This document shows positions 9,550 through 18,410 of a stretch of 60,891 nt of DNA, one piece after another. The DNA is from Candidatus Methylomirabilis sp. (lineage in GTDB: Bacteria > Methylomirabilota > Methylomirabilia > Methylomirabilales > Methylomirabilaceae): contig NSJM01000006.1 in NCBI GenBank assembly GCA_002634395.1, positions 1 through 60,891 of the forward strand, given 5' to 3'. The notes under the pieces were generated by a model. That model searched no databases and was not told the DNA's origin. It was given only the letters and a program-made list of their open reading frames with translations. The position numbers were made by a program, and so were the translations under genes. The number at the start of each line of letters is the position of its first letter. Position 1 is the stretch's first letter.

Positions 9550-10312
9550 GGGCGACAACCGGTACCGGTGGCATGGCGTCGAGGAACATCCGAATCCTCC
9601 GATCATCCGTACGGGCGACCGCCTCCGGCGTATCGAGCGCTATGAGGCGGCCCTGGTCCAGGACGCCAAGCCGGGTGGCAAGCGCAAACGCTTCACCCAT
9701 ATCGTGCGAGACCATGACCACGGTTTTATGAAGTTGTTCCTGAATGCGACGGAACTCGCAATGCAGTTCGGCTCGCGTCAGCGGATCGAGTGCGCCGAAC
9801 GGCTCATCCATCAGGATGACGGGGGGATCGGCGGCCAACGCCCTCGCGAACCCTACTCGTTGACGTTGCCCGCCTGAGAGCTGGTGGGGAAATCGTCCCC
9901 CAAAAGTTAACGGATCAAGCCCGACAAGCTCCAGTAACTCCCGGCAGCGCGCATCGATACGGGCCTCCGGCCACCCGTTCAGGCGGGGTACGACCCCGAT
10001 GTTGCGGTCGATGGTCATGTGTGGAAACAGGCCAACCTCCTGCAGCACATAGCCGGTTCGGCGGCGCAAGGCGATCGGGTCCCACTCGCGCGTCGGCTGA
10101 CCCTCAACCCGAACCTCGCCTGCGCTCGGTACCAGGAGGCGATTGATCAGCCGAAGGATGGTCGTCTTGCCGACGCCGCTGCGGCCAACCAGGACGAGCA
10201 CCTCGCCGCGCACCACGGTAAAGCTGACATCATCCAGAATGACGGCACCGCCGGGAGCTTGGTAGTGGACGTGCTCAAACTCAATCGCAGACAGATCGTT
10301 CATGGCCCGCAA
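9536..10312 (-). CDS. Osmoprotectant ABC importer ATP-binding protein
   Basis: This is the ATPase partner of the downstream permease/binding-protein fusion. Walker A (GRSGVGKTT), the Q-loop, signature LSGGQRQRVGFARAL, Walker B (VILMDEP) and the switch His (VSHDMGEA) are all present in 258 residues. There is no C-terminal CBS pair, unlike OpuAA/ProV, and a short tail follows. A TTG at 10312 has AGGAG seven bases upstream; the ATG at 10303 is the alternative with a poorer spacing. It is the first gene of a two-gene operon. Confidence 0.9.
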   Translation of the reverse strand: MRAMNDLSAIEFEHVHYQAPGGAVILDDVSFTVVRGEVLVLVGRSGVGKTTILRLINRLLVPSAGEVRVEGQPTREWDPIALRRRTGYVLQEVGLFPHMTIDRNIGVVPRLNGWPEARIDARCRELLELVGLDPLTFGGRFPHQLSGGQRQRVGFARALAADPPVILMDEPFGALDPLTRAELHCEFRRIQEQLHKTVVMVSHDMGEAFALATRLGVLDQGRLIALDTPEAVARTDDRRIRMFLDAMPPVPVVAHESA

Positions 10313-10621
10313 GAAGAAGCTCCTGGGTGATCCAAATAGAGACTGGTCATCGCAACATCTTTCTGTTCATGCAACCCGGGTTGTTGCTTCAGCAAAAGAC
10401 TATAGTGATTACGCAACGTTTATGCTACAAATATAGCACACCAGCGGATCGATCCGACGCAAGTGGAGCCTGCATGCGGACAACGGAAGCGCGTCGAAGT
10501 AATTGCCGTTTCCATCGAATCGGGACTATCGAGCAGGATAAGACAATACTGATACCGGAGTAGCGCCGAAGCCTTCAACCGCTGCTTCGTAGCGGACGAG
10601 AGTCAAAGAGAGGGTTGGCGC
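10313..10621. other. Divergent intergenic region upstream of the osmolyte transporter
   Basis: This 309-bp region lies between the divergent transporter operon and the small gene at 10622. It contains a perfect 12-bp palindrome CAACCCGGGTTG at 10372-10383, which could be an operator for the transporter. I see no convincing gene. No clear -10/-35 pair could be fixed by eye. Confidence 0.4.
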
Positions 10622-10882
10622 ATGGCGAAGCGCATCAAGGTTCAAATCGGTACTGAGGCTGTTGACGGGGTTGATCTCGATTTCCGGACGCTCCGCGAGG
10701 AGTGGAACGAGTACGAGACCGAGGACGGGAGCCGGATCCGTGTAAAGCTGGTAGTCAGCGAGATTATCCGTACAGATCAATACGATACCCAGACAGATCA
10801 ACCACTCTATGTTGTCCGATCCGGGAACATCGTGGTCACGAAGGCCCCGGACGAGCTGAAAGAAAAGCTGCGCCGGCGCTAG
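10622..10882 (+). CDS. Conserved-looking small hypothetical protein
   Basis: This 86-residue soluble protein is rich in charged residues and in alternating hydrophobic segments suggesting beta strands (RIKVQIGTEAV, RIRVKLVVSEIIRTD, PLYVVRSGNIVV), followed by a short basic helix (DELKEKLRRR). There is no signal peptide, membrane segment or cysteine. It has a good GAGAGGG ribosome site before the ATG, and its codon use resembles its neighbours, so I accept it as real. I do not recognise the family. It stands directly upstream of tRNA-Leu. Confidence 0.65.
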   Translation: MAKRIKVQIGTEAVDGVDLDFRTLREEWNEYETEDGSRIRVKLVVSEIIRTDQYDTQTDQPLYVVRSGNIVVTKAPDELKEKLRRR

Positions 10883-10906
10883 TCCGGGTAGCGGAGGAAC
10901 GACCTT

Positions 10907-10993
10907 GCCGGGGTGGCGGAACAGGGAGACGCTCGGGACTTAAAATCCTGCGGGCTTCGGCCTATGCGGGTTCGACTCCCGCCCCCGGCACCA
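10907..10993 (+). tRNA. tRNA-Leu (anticodon TAA)
   Basis: The 87-nt gene has acceptor arms GCCGGGG and CCCCGGC, anticodon loop CTTAAAA with TAA at 10941-10943, a long variable arm typical of class II tRNAs, the T-loop GGTTCGACTCC and an encoded CCA end. Confidence 0.97.
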
Positions 10994-11114
10994 ACGTGTC
11001 TCAACAGTTAGTCGTACTCTCAGATTGGACTACGTATCGGATACTGTAAGGCGAGCGGCTCTTCCAGCGAGTTCGAAGAAAGGTAGCGGACCTACAGGGG
11101 GTATTTCATGAAGA

Positions 11115-11142
11115 ATGGGCTAAGCGGTTTCGCCTAGCCCAT
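11115..11142. terminator. Probable bidirectional terminator between convergent tRNAs
   Basis: An almost perfect hairpin with arms ATGGGCTA and TAGCCCAT plus an inner GCG/CGC stem lies between the plus-strand tRNA-Leu and the minus-strand tRNA-fMet. T-rich sequence follows on both strands (TTATTTT on plus, TTCTTC on minus), so it could stop both transcripts. Confidence 0.6.
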
Positions 11143-11151
11143 CAATTATTT

Positions 11152-11228
<77 letters not shown>

Positions 11229-11236
11229 AATGTATG

Positions 11237-12319
11237 TTAGGTGAGGCGCCCGGTAGTGTCAAGTCTTTTCTGATCGGTCTCGGTAGCCAGCAAGCCACAG
11301 GCGGCGGAGATATCCAGGCCGCGGCTCTCGCGGATAGTCGCAACGATGCCGGCTGACTTCAGGATGTGTTGAAATGCCTCAATGTGTTCTCTTGAAGATC
11401 GCCGAAACGGGATGGCGTGAGCCTCGTTCAATGGCAGGAGATTAACCTTACACCGAAGGCCGCGCAGCAGCTTTACCAGATCACGGGCATCCTCCGGTCG
11501 GTCGTTCACCTCGTCGATGAGCACATACTCAAAGGTGAGACGGCGGCGGGACGGAAGCGGATATGCTCTGAGCGCGGCTATAAGCTCTTTGAGGGGATAG
11601 CGACGATTGATCGGAACCAGGCGGTTACGCAGTTCATCATTTGCCGCATGGAGCGATACGGCCAGGTTCACCTCAAGCCCACTTTGACCAAGGCGTACGA
11701 TCTCCGGAACCAGGCCGACGGTGGAGAGAGCGATCCGACGCGGGGGATACGCAAGGCCCAGAGGGTGCGCCAGGATCGTGAGCGCCTTCACGGTGGCGTC
11801 ATAGTTATGGAGCGGTTCCCCCATCCCCATCAACACCAGATTGCTGATTCGTTCTCCCGGCTGAAGATCTCGCTGGAGGGCAAGCACCTGATCGACGATC
11901 TCGCCGGACTGCAGGTGCCGAACAAAACCCATGGTTCCAGTCAGGCAAAAGGCGCAGGCCAGGGCACACCCCACCTGGGTCGAGAGACACACGGTCAGCC
12001 GCCCCTCATCAGGAATCAGGACCGTCTCGATCTGCCGCCCATCCGCGCAGCTAAACAAGTATTTCCGCGCACCATCCTGGGAAACCTCTCTCGCGGCAAG
12101 AATGATGGTACCAATCGAAGCCTGCTCGGCCAGCTTCGCGCGCAACGCGATCGGTAGATCGGTCATCTCCGCGAACGTGCTTGCACCGCGCCCATAGATC
12201 CAGTGGAAGAGTTGTCGGCCACGGTAGGCCGGCTCGCCGTGGCCAACAATAAAGCGCTCTATCTCCTCAAGGCTCAGTCCTTTGAGATCGCTTGGCTTTC
12301 CCGCTGCTCGCAGCTCCAT
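11237..12319 (-). CDS. rlmN: Dual-specificity rRNA/tRNA adenine-C2 methyltransferase
   Basis: This radical-SAM enzyme methylates A2503 of 23S rRNA and A37 of some tRNAs. The CxxxCxxC cluster motif is seen in GCALACAFCLTGTMG; the helper cysteine lies in the C-terminal SAACGLL segment, and the SAM-binding GMGEPLHNYD motif is present. The protein has 360 residues when started at the ATG at 12319; the longer frame adds residues unlike the family. It ends 9 bp from the initiator tRNA gene on the same strand. It is downstream of the TPR lipoprotein gene with a gap of about 130 bp, so an own promoter is possible. Confidence 0.94.
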   Translation of the reverse strand: MELRAAGKPSDLKGLSLEEIERFIVGHGEPAYRGRQLFHWIYGRGASTFAEMTDLPIALRAKLAEQASIGTIILAAREVSQDGARKYLFSCADGRQIETVLIPDEGRLTVCLSTQVGCALACAFCLTGTMGFVRHLQSGEIVDQVLALQRDLQPGERISNLVLMGMGEPLHNYDATVKALTILAHPLGLAYPPRRIALSTVGLVPEIVRLGQSGLEVNLAVSLHAANDELRNRLVPINRRYPLKELIAALRAYPLPSRRRLTFEYVLIDEVNDRPEDARDLVKLLRGLRCKVNLLPLNEAHAIPFRRSSREHIEAFQHILKSAGIVATIRESRGLDISAACGLLATETDQKRLDTTGRLT

Positions 12320-12450
12320 CTTGACAGTACCTTTGCTGGCTAACCGTGTACTCAACTCACTTGACTCAATGACGCAGTAAGACGATGAGATTGCCGTGCT
12401 CCAGGTGGTCGCACCTCGCAATGACAGGCGGGGAGTTCTTGCCGGCGAGA

Positions 12451-13203
12451 CTATTGACTAAGCTGTTTGAGTTGGCGCATCGCCTCGGCTGTCATCTCGC
12501 TCGTCGGGCTCAACTCTACCACCTTCTGAAATGCCTGTTTGGCCCGATCTTTCTCTCCCGCCGACAGATAAGCAAAACCCAAGCTCTGATAGGCAGTGGC
12601 GAGATCCGGCGCCTGTTTCACAGCCAGCGTCAGTTCGGCGATTGCCAGTTCCAACTGCCCTTGCGTCAGGTAGACGTAACCCAGTCGATTGTGGGCCTCG
12701 GCGAAGTCTGGAACCACACCCAGTGCGCGCTTGAACTCCACAACCGCATCGGCGGCCCGACCCTGGACTACATAGACATTCCCCAGGTTCAGGTACGCCT
12801 GTTCGGGCGTCAGGTAGGCGGGATTTGAAAGCGCCTGCCTGAAGGACTTGATGGCTTGGCCATACTCGGCCCGCTGGACATATGCCGAACCGAGATTATT
12901 GTAGGCATCAGAGAATTTCGGATTAAGCTGGATCGCCTTTTGAAAGGAGGCGATCGCCAGATCGGGTCGATGCTCTACCAGGTACGCCAGCCCTAAGGCA
13001 TTGTGATAGGTCGGATTATCTGACGCATCACCGATCGCCTGGCTGAACTCCGCAATAGCCTGTTTGGCGTCACCGCTGGCCAGGCGCGCGATGCCGATAT
13101 TGTAATGGGTATCGGCCTTCTCCTGTTCCACCGCCATCTGCTCAGTGGCGCAGGCAGTCAAAAGACAGCTCAGTAGAACGATAATGATGAAACCCCGCAT
13201 CAC
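12451..13203 (-). CDS. TPR-repeat lipoprotein (PilF/NlpI-like)
   Basis: The 250-residue protein begins with a signal sequence ending in the lipobox LLTAC, then has six to seven tetratricopeptide repeats from about residue 30 to 245 (for example HYNIGIARLASGDAKQAI, YNNLGSAYVQRAEYGQAI, YQSLGFAYLSAGEKDRAK). TPR lipoproteins of this shape act as assembly factors, PilF in type IV pilus secretin assembly being the best known. No pilus genes are nearby, so the partner is unknown. Its start overlaps the mltG stop by 4 bp, which suggests an operon ruvX-mltG-TPR. Confidence 0.85.
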   Translation of the reverse strand: MMRGFIIIVLLSCLLTACATEQMAVEQEKADTHYNIGIARLASGDAKQAIAEFSQAIGDASDNPTYHNALGLAYLVEHRPDLAIASFQKAIQLNPKFSDAYNNLGSAYVQRAEYGQAIKSFRQALSNPAYLTPEQAYLNLGNVYVVQGRAADAVVEFKRALGVVPDFAEAHNRLGYVYLTQGQLELAIAELTLAVKQAPDLATAYQSLGFAYLSAGEKDRAKQAFQKVVELSPTSEMTAEAMRQLKQLSQ

Positions 13204-14219
13204 CCTGCTCTCCCGATCTGATATCGCCTCACCATCGCGCCGTGCTCCCGCAGTGTATTCGAGAAAGCATGGGTGCCGTTATTTTTCGAAACAAAATACA
13301 GATACCGAGAGGAGGCGGGATAGAGGGCGGCCTTGACGGAGGCACGTCCGGGGCTTGCGATCGGACCGGGCGGCAGACCCCGATGAAGATACGTGTTGTA
13401 CGGCGAGCGCGCCCGCAGGTTCGTTTTGGTGAGCTTACCGCTAAACCGTGAAAGACTGTAGAGTACCGTCGGATCGGATTGCAGCGGCATTCCCAGCCGT
13501 AGCCTGTTATGGAATACCGCTGAGATAAGCGGCCGTTCTTCATCCGCCTTCGCTTCCCGTTCGATCAGGGACGCCATAGTCACGACCTGTGCAACCGACA
13601 TCTTCAGCTCGATGGCGCGCGCCCGTTCTGCAGGACCGAATACCTCAGTAAATCGCTGAACCATCAGCCCGATAATCGCCTCCTCGCCCAGCCCCTTAGT
13701 AAGACGATAGGTATCGGGAAACAGATACCCTTCGAGCGACTCACCATCCACTCTGTATTGCGTCAGCAACTGACGATCCCGCAGGAGACTCATAAACCGA
13801 TCCTGATCGACCAGCCCCTTCCCCTGAAGTGCCTCGGCGATCTGTCGGGCGGAAAACCCCTCGGGAATCGTTACCTGATGGACGAATCCTTTCCCCTGCT
13901 CGAGCCGGCGGACAACCTCAAGCAGGTTGAGGCCGGGGACGAACTCATACTCTCCGGCAAGCAGGCGTCGTTGCGTGCCACGAGCGACGGCGACAGCCAG
14001 AAAGGCGACACGACTACGGATCACACGCGCCTCTTTCAGCCTCCTCGCGATATCGAAGGCGCCCGTCTGCGGCCTGATAACAACGGCCCGTGTGGCCTCG
14101 TTCGTGGACGGCGCCGGCCCGCCCAGGACGTACCATACAAGACCTACTCCTACCAATAAACAGAGGCCTAGGGCAAGAGTCCGCTGCGACAGCGACAGGA
14201 AGGGAAGTGTCGCGCTCAC
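13200..14219 (-). CDS. mltG: Endolytic murein transglycosylase
   Basis: This membrane-bound lytic transglycosylase cuts nascent glycan strands in the periplasm and helps terminate chain growth. It has one N-terminal membrane helix (LALGLCLLVGVGLVWYVLG), a LysM-like/YceG domain, and the catalytic-Glu segment MASLIEREAKADEERPLIS. The conserved motif PYNTYLHRGLPPGPIASPG is present near the C-terminus. Length is 339 residues. I start it at the GTG at 14219: GGGAG lies eight bases upstream, and the GTGA junction overlaps the ruvX stop. Confidence 0.92.
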   Translation of the reverse strand: MSATLPFLSLSQRTLALGLCLLVGVGLVWYVLGGPAPSTNEATRAVVIRPQTGAFDIARRLKEARVIRSRVAFLAVAVARGTQRRLLAGEYEFVPGLNLLEVVRRLEQGKGFVHQVTIPEGFSARQIAEALQGKGLVDQDRFMSLLRDRQLLTQYRVDGESLEGYLFPDTYRLTKGLGEEAIIGLMVQRFTEVFGPAERARAIELKMSVAQVVTMASLIEREAKADEERPLISAVFHNRLRLGMPLQSDPTVLYSLSRFSGKLTKTNLRARSPYNTYLHRGLPPGPIASPGRASVKAALYPASSRYLYFVSKNNGTHAFSNTLREHGAMVRRYQIGRAG

Positions 14220-14650
14220 AAGGAGGACTCCCGTTGACGATGGCAACGATCGAGGAAGCCCTGTAGGATAAGGATAGCAGCCATCTGATCGACGCGTCGC
14301 TTCCGCTTGGCCCGCGACAGATCGGCCTCAATTAGTAAGCGTTCAGCCGCCCTGCTGGTCAGCCGCTCATCCCACATCGTGACCTTTGCAGTCCCACCCT
14401 CTTCCAGTCGCTTGGCAAACGCCAGGGCCGCCTCGGCCGCGGGGCCAAGAGAACCGTCCATGTTTTTTGGCAGGCCGACAACCACCTCGATCACACCATA
14501 CTGGTCAATCAGCCCTTGAATAGCCCCAAGGGCTTCCTGCTCTGAAGACGGTTCGAGCGTGGACAGCGGTTGGGCTGTCAGCCCCAACCCATCGCTTACG
14601 GCTATCCCAATCCGCTTCGTCCCGAAATCGATCCCCAGGTATCGCTGCAC
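14216..14650 (-). CDS. ruvX: RuvX/YqgF pre-16S rRNA nuclease
   Basis: The 144-residue RNase H-fold protein has LGIDFGTKRIGIAVSD with the first catalytic Asp, VVGLPKNMDGS, WDERLTSRAAE with the Glu/Asp pair, and the C-terminal VDQMAAILILQGFLD with the last Asp. In E. coli YqgF matures the 5' end of 16S rRNA. It is the first gene of a coupled ruvX-mltG-TPR string and is divergent from the EndoIII-like gene 54 bp away. Confidence 0.92.
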   Translation of the reverse strand: MQRYLGIDFGTKRIGIAVSDGLGLTAQPLSTLEPSSEQEALGAIQGLIDQYGVIEVVVGLPKNMDGSLGPAAEAALAFAKRLEEGGTAKVTMWDERLTSRAAERLLIEADLSRAKRKRRVDQMAAILILQGFLDRCHRQRESSL

Positions 14651-14703
14651 TGTTTGTTGACTCTCCTCTTGACCTCTCAGAAAAACCGATCACAATACTG
14701 GAC

Positions 14704-15390
14704 ATGCTGCAGACAGCGATCGGACGTCGACTCATCTCTCTGTACCGCCATCTCTTCCGACGTTTTGGACCACAGCACTGGTGGCCGGCCCGCTCCCGTT
14801 TCGAGGTCATGGTCGGCGCCATCCTGACCCAGAATACTGCCTGGACCAATGTCGAGAAGGCGATTACGGCGTTGCGCACCGCACGACTGCTCAACCCCCC
14901 CGGGATCGATACCGCGTCGCAGGAGACGCTCTCCAGGCTCATCCGTTCATCCGGATATTATAACATGAAGGCGAAGCGCCTGAAACAATTCACGCGCTTC
15001 CTGTTGACGCGTTACAGCGGGAGTGTGCGGCGGATGTTTCGGACGGAGACAGCCGGATTACGCGAGGAGTTGCTGGACGTTACAGGGATTGGCGAGGAAA
15101 CGGCAGACTCGATTCTTCTATACGCGGGCGACCGACCGATCTTTGTCGTGGACGCGTACACTCGCCGGGTGCTGGAGCGGCACGAGCTGATTGCAGCGAA
15201 CACTTCCTATGGTGAAATCCAGCGCCTCTTTATGACACATCTATCGGCCGATCCGGCGCTCTTCAATGAGTATCACGCCTTACTGGTCGCCGTCGGTAAG
15301 ACCTACTGCCGGAAAACTCCACAATGCGACAGTTGCCCTCTCCGATATGACCTACCGGAAGGATCACCCCTTCTGCCGAGCCCAGAGTAG
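14704..15390 (+). CDS. EndoIII/MagIII-like HhH-GPD DNA glycosylase
   Basis: This 228-residue helix-hairpin-helix DNA glycosylase has the HhH motif LLDVTGIGEETADSILLYA and the catalytic Asp in FVVDAYTRRVL. The position of the EndoIII catalytic Lys is Glu (GEETA), as in the monofunctional 3-methyladenine/uncharacterised EndoIII-related group. The C-terminal iron-sulfur motif shows three cysteines (CRKTPQCDSC), but the fourth expected about six residues later is absent (Leu/Tyr/Asp there). It is one of the few plus-strand genes and overlaps the 3' end of the convergent threonine synthase gene by 27 bp. The substrate is uncertain. Confidence 0.85.
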   Translation: MLQTAIGRRLISLYRHLFRRFGPQHWWPARSRFEVMVGAILTQNTAWTNVEKAITALRTARLLNPPGIDTASQETLSRLIRSSGYYNMKAKRLKQFTRFLLTRYSGSVRRMFRTETAGLREELLDVTGIGEETADSILLYAGDRPIFVVDAYTRRVLERHELIAANTSYGEIQRLFMTHLSADPALFNEYHALLVAVGKTYCRKTPQCDSCPLRYDLPEGSPLLPSPE

Positions 15391-17220
15391 GTTGTACCCC
15401 TCCACGAAGGCATTCACCGAGGCAACGATAATGTCGGGGGAGGTCCCGCTGGCGACGATTCGATTGCCTTCGGCGTCCTTCATGACAATGGTGGTCTCAA
15501 CTGAGGCATTAGTCCCTGGCGAGCTGATCTCCACATTGTAGTCGATCAGCTCAAAGAAAAGCTTCCCACGGGTCAAGGCGGCTTGTTTCAGGGCATTGAT
15601 AACGGCATCCACCGGCCCGACACCCAGCGCGGTCGCCTCCACCTTTTCTCCCTCAAACAGCACCCACACGGCGGCCTCCGCCTGGCCATGGAGCGACGTC
15701 AAGACCTTAAAGTCCTTTACGGTAAGAATCGGTTCGTGAACCGATAGGCCCTTGAGGACATTCTCCACGATGTACTGAAGGTCGGCCTTCATGATCGGCT
15801 TCCCCTTCTTCACAAACTCCTCGATCAATAACCGTACTTTCCCGCCGTATTCGGCGGTCAGCTTGACGCCGAATTCCTGTCGTACCCGCGTTGTGACGTC
15901 GGCTACCGAGGGGACTGCCTCAAACAGGTTCTTATCGCCGTTTTTGGCGCCTGCGGCCCGGATCTCATACAGGCGCAGCTTCAGGAACTTCTCGACCTCC
16001 TGCATTGAGGGATCGATGGTAGCGGGCGACGGGAGGACCCGCAGTGCCGCCCTGGGATCCTTGAGCCCGTTCCCTGTGGCGAGGCACACCACCGTCTCAT
16101 CCGCCCTCACACGCCCGCTGGTCAGCAGCAGCGCGAGCGCCCCGACGGGGATCGCCCCGGACGGCTCCACGAAGATCGACTCCTGGCGCGCGATTCGCTG
16201 CTGCGCTTGCAAGATCTCGGTATCGTTGAGCGACAGAGCGCATCCGCCAGATTCTCGCAGCGCCGCCAGTGCCTTCAGCCCATCCAACGGATCGCCTGCC
16301 ATCAGTGCTGAGGCGACCGATTCCGGTTTCTTCACAGGAATAATATCGTCGCTACCCTGGTTAAACGCGGCCACGATCGGCGAACAACCGACCGGCTGGA
16401 CACCGATCATCCGCGGCAGAGACGAGATCAACCCCAGCTCATGAAACTCTTTGAACCCCTTCCACAGAGCGGCAATATTGGTTCCGCACCCCATCGGGAC
16501 GATGACAACAGATGGGGCCTGCCAGTCTAACTGCTCCACGATCTCGAACGCCTGTGACTTCTGGCCTTCAACACGAAAGGCGTAATCGCCGGCCAGATAA
16601 TATCCGTAGCGCCGGCTCATCTGCTCGGCGATGGATGCCGCATCGTTATACGTCCCTCGGATCTGGAGGACCCGGGCGCCATAGGAGAGGGACTGAGCCA
16701 TCTTACCGATCGGGGTCCCCTCCGGCACCGCCACATAGCAGGGCAAATTCGCGATCGAGGCATAGGCGGCGACGGAGCCGGCCATATTGCCGGTAGAGGC
16801 AACGCAGATCGCCTTGGCGCCTTGCTCCTTGGCTTTCGTAATCTCCACCAGCGTTCCTCGATCCTTGAAGACGCCGGTCGGGTTCATCCCCTCGTTCTTG
16901 ATGTACAGTTGTTTGATCCCCAACTCCTCCGCTAACCGATGGCACCGGTACAGCGGCGTTCCGCCCTCATCAAGCGAGACCACCAGATCGAGGTTGAGGA
17001 TGGGGTAGAAATCGAGGTATTTGAGCGCCTTGATCGGAGAGGTCTTGAGCGAGTATCGATTCAAGCGAGCCCTAATGTAGGCATAGTCATAGCGCACGCC
17101 GAGCGGCTTGCCGCAACTGACGCAACGCGAACTGCTCTCCTGCTCGGTGCAGGTTGCGCCGCATACAATACAGTAGAGCTCGTAAAACCTGGCTTCCCTA
17201 CGCCGTCCCCTTGCGGCCAT
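15364..17220 (-). CDS. thrC: Threonine synthase fused to a LeuA-type regulatory domain
   Basis: Residues 1-45 hold a zinc-ribbon-like segment (C17, C20, C33, C36). Residues about 75-400 are the PLP fold of threonine synthase, with the PLP Lys119 in NPTGVFKDRG, ASTGNMAGSVAAYA, MGCGTNIAALWKG and CLATGNGLKDP. After a linker with predicted helices (about 405-475), residues about 476-615 resemble the allosteric domain of 2-isopropylmalate/citramalate synthases: GVGPVDAVINAL at 533-544 and SPDIIVASVNAFVEGYN at 594-610. Plain threonine synthases are about 350-500 residues; this one has 618. Because threonine is the precursor of isoleucine, feedback by a branched-chain amino acid is a reasonable inference. 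GGAGG precedes the ATG. Confidence 0.88.
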   Translation of the reverse strand: MAARGRRREARFYELYCIVCGATCTEQESSSRCVSCGKPLGVRYDYAYIRARLNRYSLKTSPIKALKYLDFYPILNLDLVVSLDEGGTPLYRCHRLAEELGIKQLYIKNEGMNPTGVFKDRGTLVEITKAKEQGAKAICVASTGNMAGSVAAYASIANLPCYVAVPEGTPIGKMAQSLSYGARVLQIRGTYNDAASIAEQMSRRYGYYLAGDYAFRVEGQKSQAFEIVEQLDWQAPSVVIVPMGCGTNIAALWKGFKEFHELGLISSLPRMIGVQPVGCSPIVAAFNQGSDDIIPVKKPESVASALMAGDPLDGLKALAALRESGGCALSLNDTEILQAQQRIARQESIFVEPSGAIPVGALALLLTSGRVRADETVVCLATGNGLKDPRAALRVLPSPATIDPSMQEVEKFLKLRLYEIRAAGAKNGDKNLFEAVPSVADVTTRVRQEFGVKLTAEYGGKVRLLIEEFVKKGKPIMKADLQYIVENVLKGLSVHEPILTVKDFKVLTSLHGQAEAAVWVLFEGEKVEATALGVGPVDAVINALKQAALTRGKLFFELIDYNVEISSPGTNASVETTIVMKDAEGNRIVASGTSPDIIVASVNAFVEGYNLLWARQKG

Positions 17221-17247
17221 TGATCCTCCTCACGTATTGACTCTATG

Positions 17248-17273
17248 GAAAACCCGCTCAATCTAGCGGGGTT
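17248..17273 (-). terminator. Probable intrinsic terminator after the rhomboid-zincin pair
   Basis: On the minus strand, CCCGCT and AGCGGG form a stem with a six-base loop, followed by TTTTCC. It lies between the zincin stop and the threonine synthase start, so it would separate two transcription units. The T-run is short. Confidence 0.45.
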
Positions 17274-17318
17274 CACGGCAAGGTGTCAAGAATTTTTCCA
17301 GGAACCGACACAGCGGCA

Positions 17319-17693
17319 TTACTCATACCCAACCTGCTCCAGCTCATCTTCAGAGAGGCCGAAATGATGACCGATCTCGTGCAGTAGGGTCGTACGGATC
17401 TGCATCTGGATCTCTTCCTTGGTCCGGCAGCCCTCTTCAATCGATCGCTGGTACAGTGTAATCTTATCGGGGAGAACCATCCCGTACGAGCTGCTCCGTT
17501 TTGTAAGCGGGATACCAGTGTACAGGCCGAAAAGGGTTTCCGCCCGATTGGTCCCAGTCATCGCTAACTCTTCAGACGTAGGGCGAACCTTGACCACAAT
17601 CTCAACATTCGCGAGCCGTTTCACCACTTGCGGCGGGAGGGACGCGATCGCCAGAGCAACCAGTTGACGGAACTCCTCGTGACTTAGAGCCAT
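17319..17693 (-). CDS. Minimal zincin-type metallopeptidase family protein
   Basis: This 124-residue protein carries the zinc protease signature HEIGHHFGLSEDELEQVGY at its C-terminus. HExxH is followed by a short glycine-containing loop and an acidic third-ligand region, as in the small acidobacterial-type zincins. There is no signal peptide, so it is probably cytoplasmic. It is 20 bp downstream of the rhomboid protease gene on the same strand, so the two peptidases probably share a transcript. The physiological substrate of the family is not known to me. Confidence 0.85.
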   Translation of the reverse strand: MALSHEEFRQLVALAIASLPPQVVKRLANVEIVVKVRPTSEELAMTGTNRAETLFGLYTGIPLTKRSSSYGMVLPDKITLYQRSIEEGCRTKEEIQMQIRTTLLHEIGHHFGLSEDELEQVGYE

Positions 17694-17713
17694 CCCCTAT
17701 TTCGCCGTTCCCA

Positions 17714-18406
17714 TCACAGACGATCCTCCCAGCGAGGCCGTCTGCGACCACCGGTTAACAGCACCACCATCACGAGGCCCGCCACGAACCCGCCGACATG
17801 AGCGAGCCACGCAACGCCCCCTACCTGTACGCCAAGCGTCATGACACCGTTCAGAATCTGGACGATGATCCAGAATCCTAAGACGATCAACGCCGGGATC
17901 TCCGCAACCCGAGAGAAAAAGCCGAGCGGGATAAGGGTCAGGACGCGAGCATGAGGAAAAAGGAACAGATAGGCTCCCAGTACGCCGGAGATCGCCCCGC
18001 TGGCCCCCACCATTGGGATCTTTGAAGCGGGATCAGCCCAGATCTGGACGGAGGCAGCGCCCAGCCCGGAGAGCAGATAAAAGACCAGGAATTTAAGCCG
18101 TCCAATCCTGTCTTCCACATTATCACCGAAGATCCAGAGATAGAGCATGTTCCCGCCAAGATGGAACAGGCCGCCGTGTACGAACATCGAGGTCAAGAGC
18201 GTAGCATGGAGCGGAACTGGATGCGGAATCAACAGATCACCACTGCTGATCTCCAGTGGGATGAGACCATACAGGTGGATAAACTGTACCGCAGCCTGTG
18301 GTGAGAGCATTATCTGGTTTAAGTAGACAAGGACGTTAACGGCGATGAGTCCAACCGTGACGATCGGGGTGCGAGATGACGGAATGTTGTCCCTAAGTGG
18401 GATCAT
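17714..18406 (-). CDS. Rhomboid family intramembrane serine protease
   Basis: The 230-residue protein has six to seven membrane helices. The catalytic Ser lies in VGASGAISGVLGAYLF (GxSG), the catalytic His in AHVGGFVAGLVMV, and the helix-2 motif HGGLFHLGGNMLYLWIFGDNVED contains the conserved His and Asn residues. It cleaves membrane proteins within the bilayer. The N-terminal PLRDNIPSSRTP segment is common in bacterial and archaeal members of this subgroup. Confidence 0.93.
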   Translation of the reverse strand: MIPLRDNIPSSRTPIVTVGLIAVNVLVYLNQIMLSPQAAVQFIHLYGLIPLEISSGDLLIPHPVPLHATLLTSMFVHGGLFHLGGNMLYLWIFGDNVEDRIGRLKFLVFYLLSGLGAASVQIWADPASKIPMVGASGAISGVLGAYLFLFPHARVLTLIPLGFFSRVAEIPALIVLGFWIIVQILNGVMTLGVQVGGVAWLAHVGGFVAGLVMVVLLTGGRRRPRWEDRL

Positions 18407-18410
18407 GGGA

